Shown here one piece after another: positions 63,231 through 64,000 of a stretch of 64,000 nucleotides of DNA (positions are counted from its first letter, which is position 1; every line of letters begins with the position of its first letter). The DNA comes from an uncultured Desulfobacter sp. (lineage in GTDB: Bacteria; Desulfobacterota; Desulfobacteria; Desulfobacterales; Desulfobacteraceae). A program made the translations under genes and the position numbers. The DNA is taken from the NCBI RefSeq assembly GCF_963666675.1, contig NZ_OY762929.1, forward strand, positions 5,118,001-5,182,000, given 5' to 3'. The notes under the pieces were generated by a model. The model did no database searches. It saw only the letters and a program-made list of their open reading frames with translations, and was not told the DNA's origin.

Positions 63231-64000
63231 ATGGCGCCGATTTCAGGGATAGGAACAGCCAAAACCGCCGGCCCGGTGGTCTCCCCAAAGGGGACACGTT
63301 CCGATCCATTTTCCCGTGTGTTTGTAACGGCAAAGGCGGACAAACTGCTCAAGCCGACGGCACAGTATGAAAAGTGGACACGGATTCGTCAAAAAAATGA
63401 CGATCTTGCGTTCCGGCTTGGGGAGATCCTTTTGCAGCGCCATGAATTGCTTGAAAATGCCGGACAGGGTAACGCGGTTAACTGGCCACTGTTCGACGAA
63501 CTGACCCAACAACTTGCCAATCACAATATTTATTTATTCAAAAGTTCGGCGCTCACAGGCCTGCCGGCCACGCCCACCCCCGGAATAAGCAAAGCGTCAG
63601 CCTCCCACGCACCGCCCCCCCCTGTTACGCCGGAAGGTTCAACCCGAGTCACCCCTTTGGAAGACGGTCCCGACAACGCGTTAATCAGCCCGGATAACCT
63701 TTTGATACTGGATGCACGGTATAAAAATACGCTGCTCAGCTCCGGCATGACGGCCTACGGGGGTAATAACCGGGTATTGATTCCCCTAGGAGAGATCACC
63801 CGGATTATTGATTTTAATGTCCAGGTGGATGCCGCATCCAAAACGGCAAAAGGGTGGTTTATCTCCGAAGACCGGCAATTTTCCCTTGACCTGTCAAGGG
63901 ACGAAGCCGTTATAGACGGCAACCAGGTCAAAATCCCAGAAGGGACGACAGGCAGGGCTGACGGAGAAATCTATGTGGATGCACAAGTTCTGGGAGAGTG
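63231..64000 (+). CDS. usher-like outer-membrane protein, 5' part
   Basis: At least 256 aa, running off the right edge. The ATG at 63231 has AGGAG 5 nt upstream. The first ~105 residues are polar and helical without a signal peptide; a Pro/Ser/Thr linker follows (about 110-145), then a beta-rich segment with LILDARYKNTLLSSGMTAY, RVLIPLGEITRIIDFNVQVD and WFISEDRQFSLDLS, resembling the N-terminal domain of usher/secretin-like outer-membrane proteins of deltaproteobacteria. Export without a visible signal peptide is odd; the start or N-terminus may be rearranged. Confidence 0.55.
   Translation, partial: MAPISGIGTAKTAGPVVSPKGTRSDPFSRVFVTAKADKLLKPTAQYEKWTRIRQKNDDLAFRLGEILLQRHELLENAGQGNAVNWPLFDELTQQLANHNIYLFKSSALTGLPATPTPGISKASASHAPPPPVTPEGSTRVTPLEDGPDNALISPDNLLILDARYKNTLLSSGMTAYGGNNRVLIPLGEITRIIDFNVQVDAASKTAKGWFISEDRQFSLDLSRDEAVIDGNQVKIPEGTTGRADGEIYVDAQVLGE

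Overview
The window looks like chromosome from a Gram-negative, anaerobic, Desulfobacterales-type bacterium (Desulfobacter/Desulfobacula relatives). The reasons are the inferred protein style, the abundance of PAS/hybrid histidine kinases, a TRAP transporter, NitT-type uptake, a glnD-glnB-glnA operon behind a perfect sigma-54 promoter, and recurrent Desulfobacterales-like short repeats. This assignment is inference; no rRNA, tRNA or CRISPR array is visible.

Layout. 1-8.9 kb is housekeeping: the 5' end of a lytic transglycosylase, glnA, glnB and glnD (minus strand), tatA, a MoxR ATPase with its VWA partner, and a TatD nuclease. 9.0-14.6 kb is a cell-division/envelope operon: ftsE, ftsX, an EnvC-like degenerate LytM protein, a CtpA protease and a YibQ-type deacetylase. 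14.6-25 kb holds a CxxC protein, a four-helix-bundle gene broken (or recoded) by an in-frame TGA, a large CPA2 antiporter with RCK and EIIA domains, a lipoprotein, a lipase-like hydrolase, and an ABC exporter whose permease is fused to a dead M1 peptidase.

25-34.3 kb is a decayed arginine/ornithine locus. An arginase and a GntR regulator are intact, but an ornithine aminotransferase, a LysR gene, a HisC-type aminotransferase and an NhaC-type transporter are remnants. A GTCGAC-centred palindrome recurs upstream of gntR, upstream of the hisC remnant (twice) and at an orphan promoter, and is probably the GntR operator. The hisC remnant carries a MITE-like element with a 7-bp target duplication. 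Two translationally coupled multi-receiver kinases lie in the middle.

34.4-44.8 kb: a PAS hybrid kinase, then a divergent transport cluster made of a methyltransferase, two fused ABC exporters, an AraC regulator with 21-bp-spaced direct repeats in the shared promoter, and a NitT/TauT-type ABC importer.

44.8-56 kb is a mobile hotspot. IS66 (exact 8-bp duplication) splits a PAS gene whose 5' end is cut by an IS3-family element; next to it is an ISKra4-like element with a DruA-like (DUF4338) gene. Beyond these, two attC-like sites and a cassette-type core site suggest an integrase-less integron cassette array on the minus strand. One apparent cassette encodes a SEFIR-domain protein of the bSEFIR anti-phage type, which is the most interesting candidate system here. 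A second MITE-like element follows.

56.3-61.6 kb: an agmatinase/guanidino-acid hydrolase, a three-component TRAP transporter and a LysR regulator, plausibly one catabolic unit. 62-64 kb: an IS200-type element, a small GIY-YIG-like protein and the start of a large usher-like protein running off the right edge.
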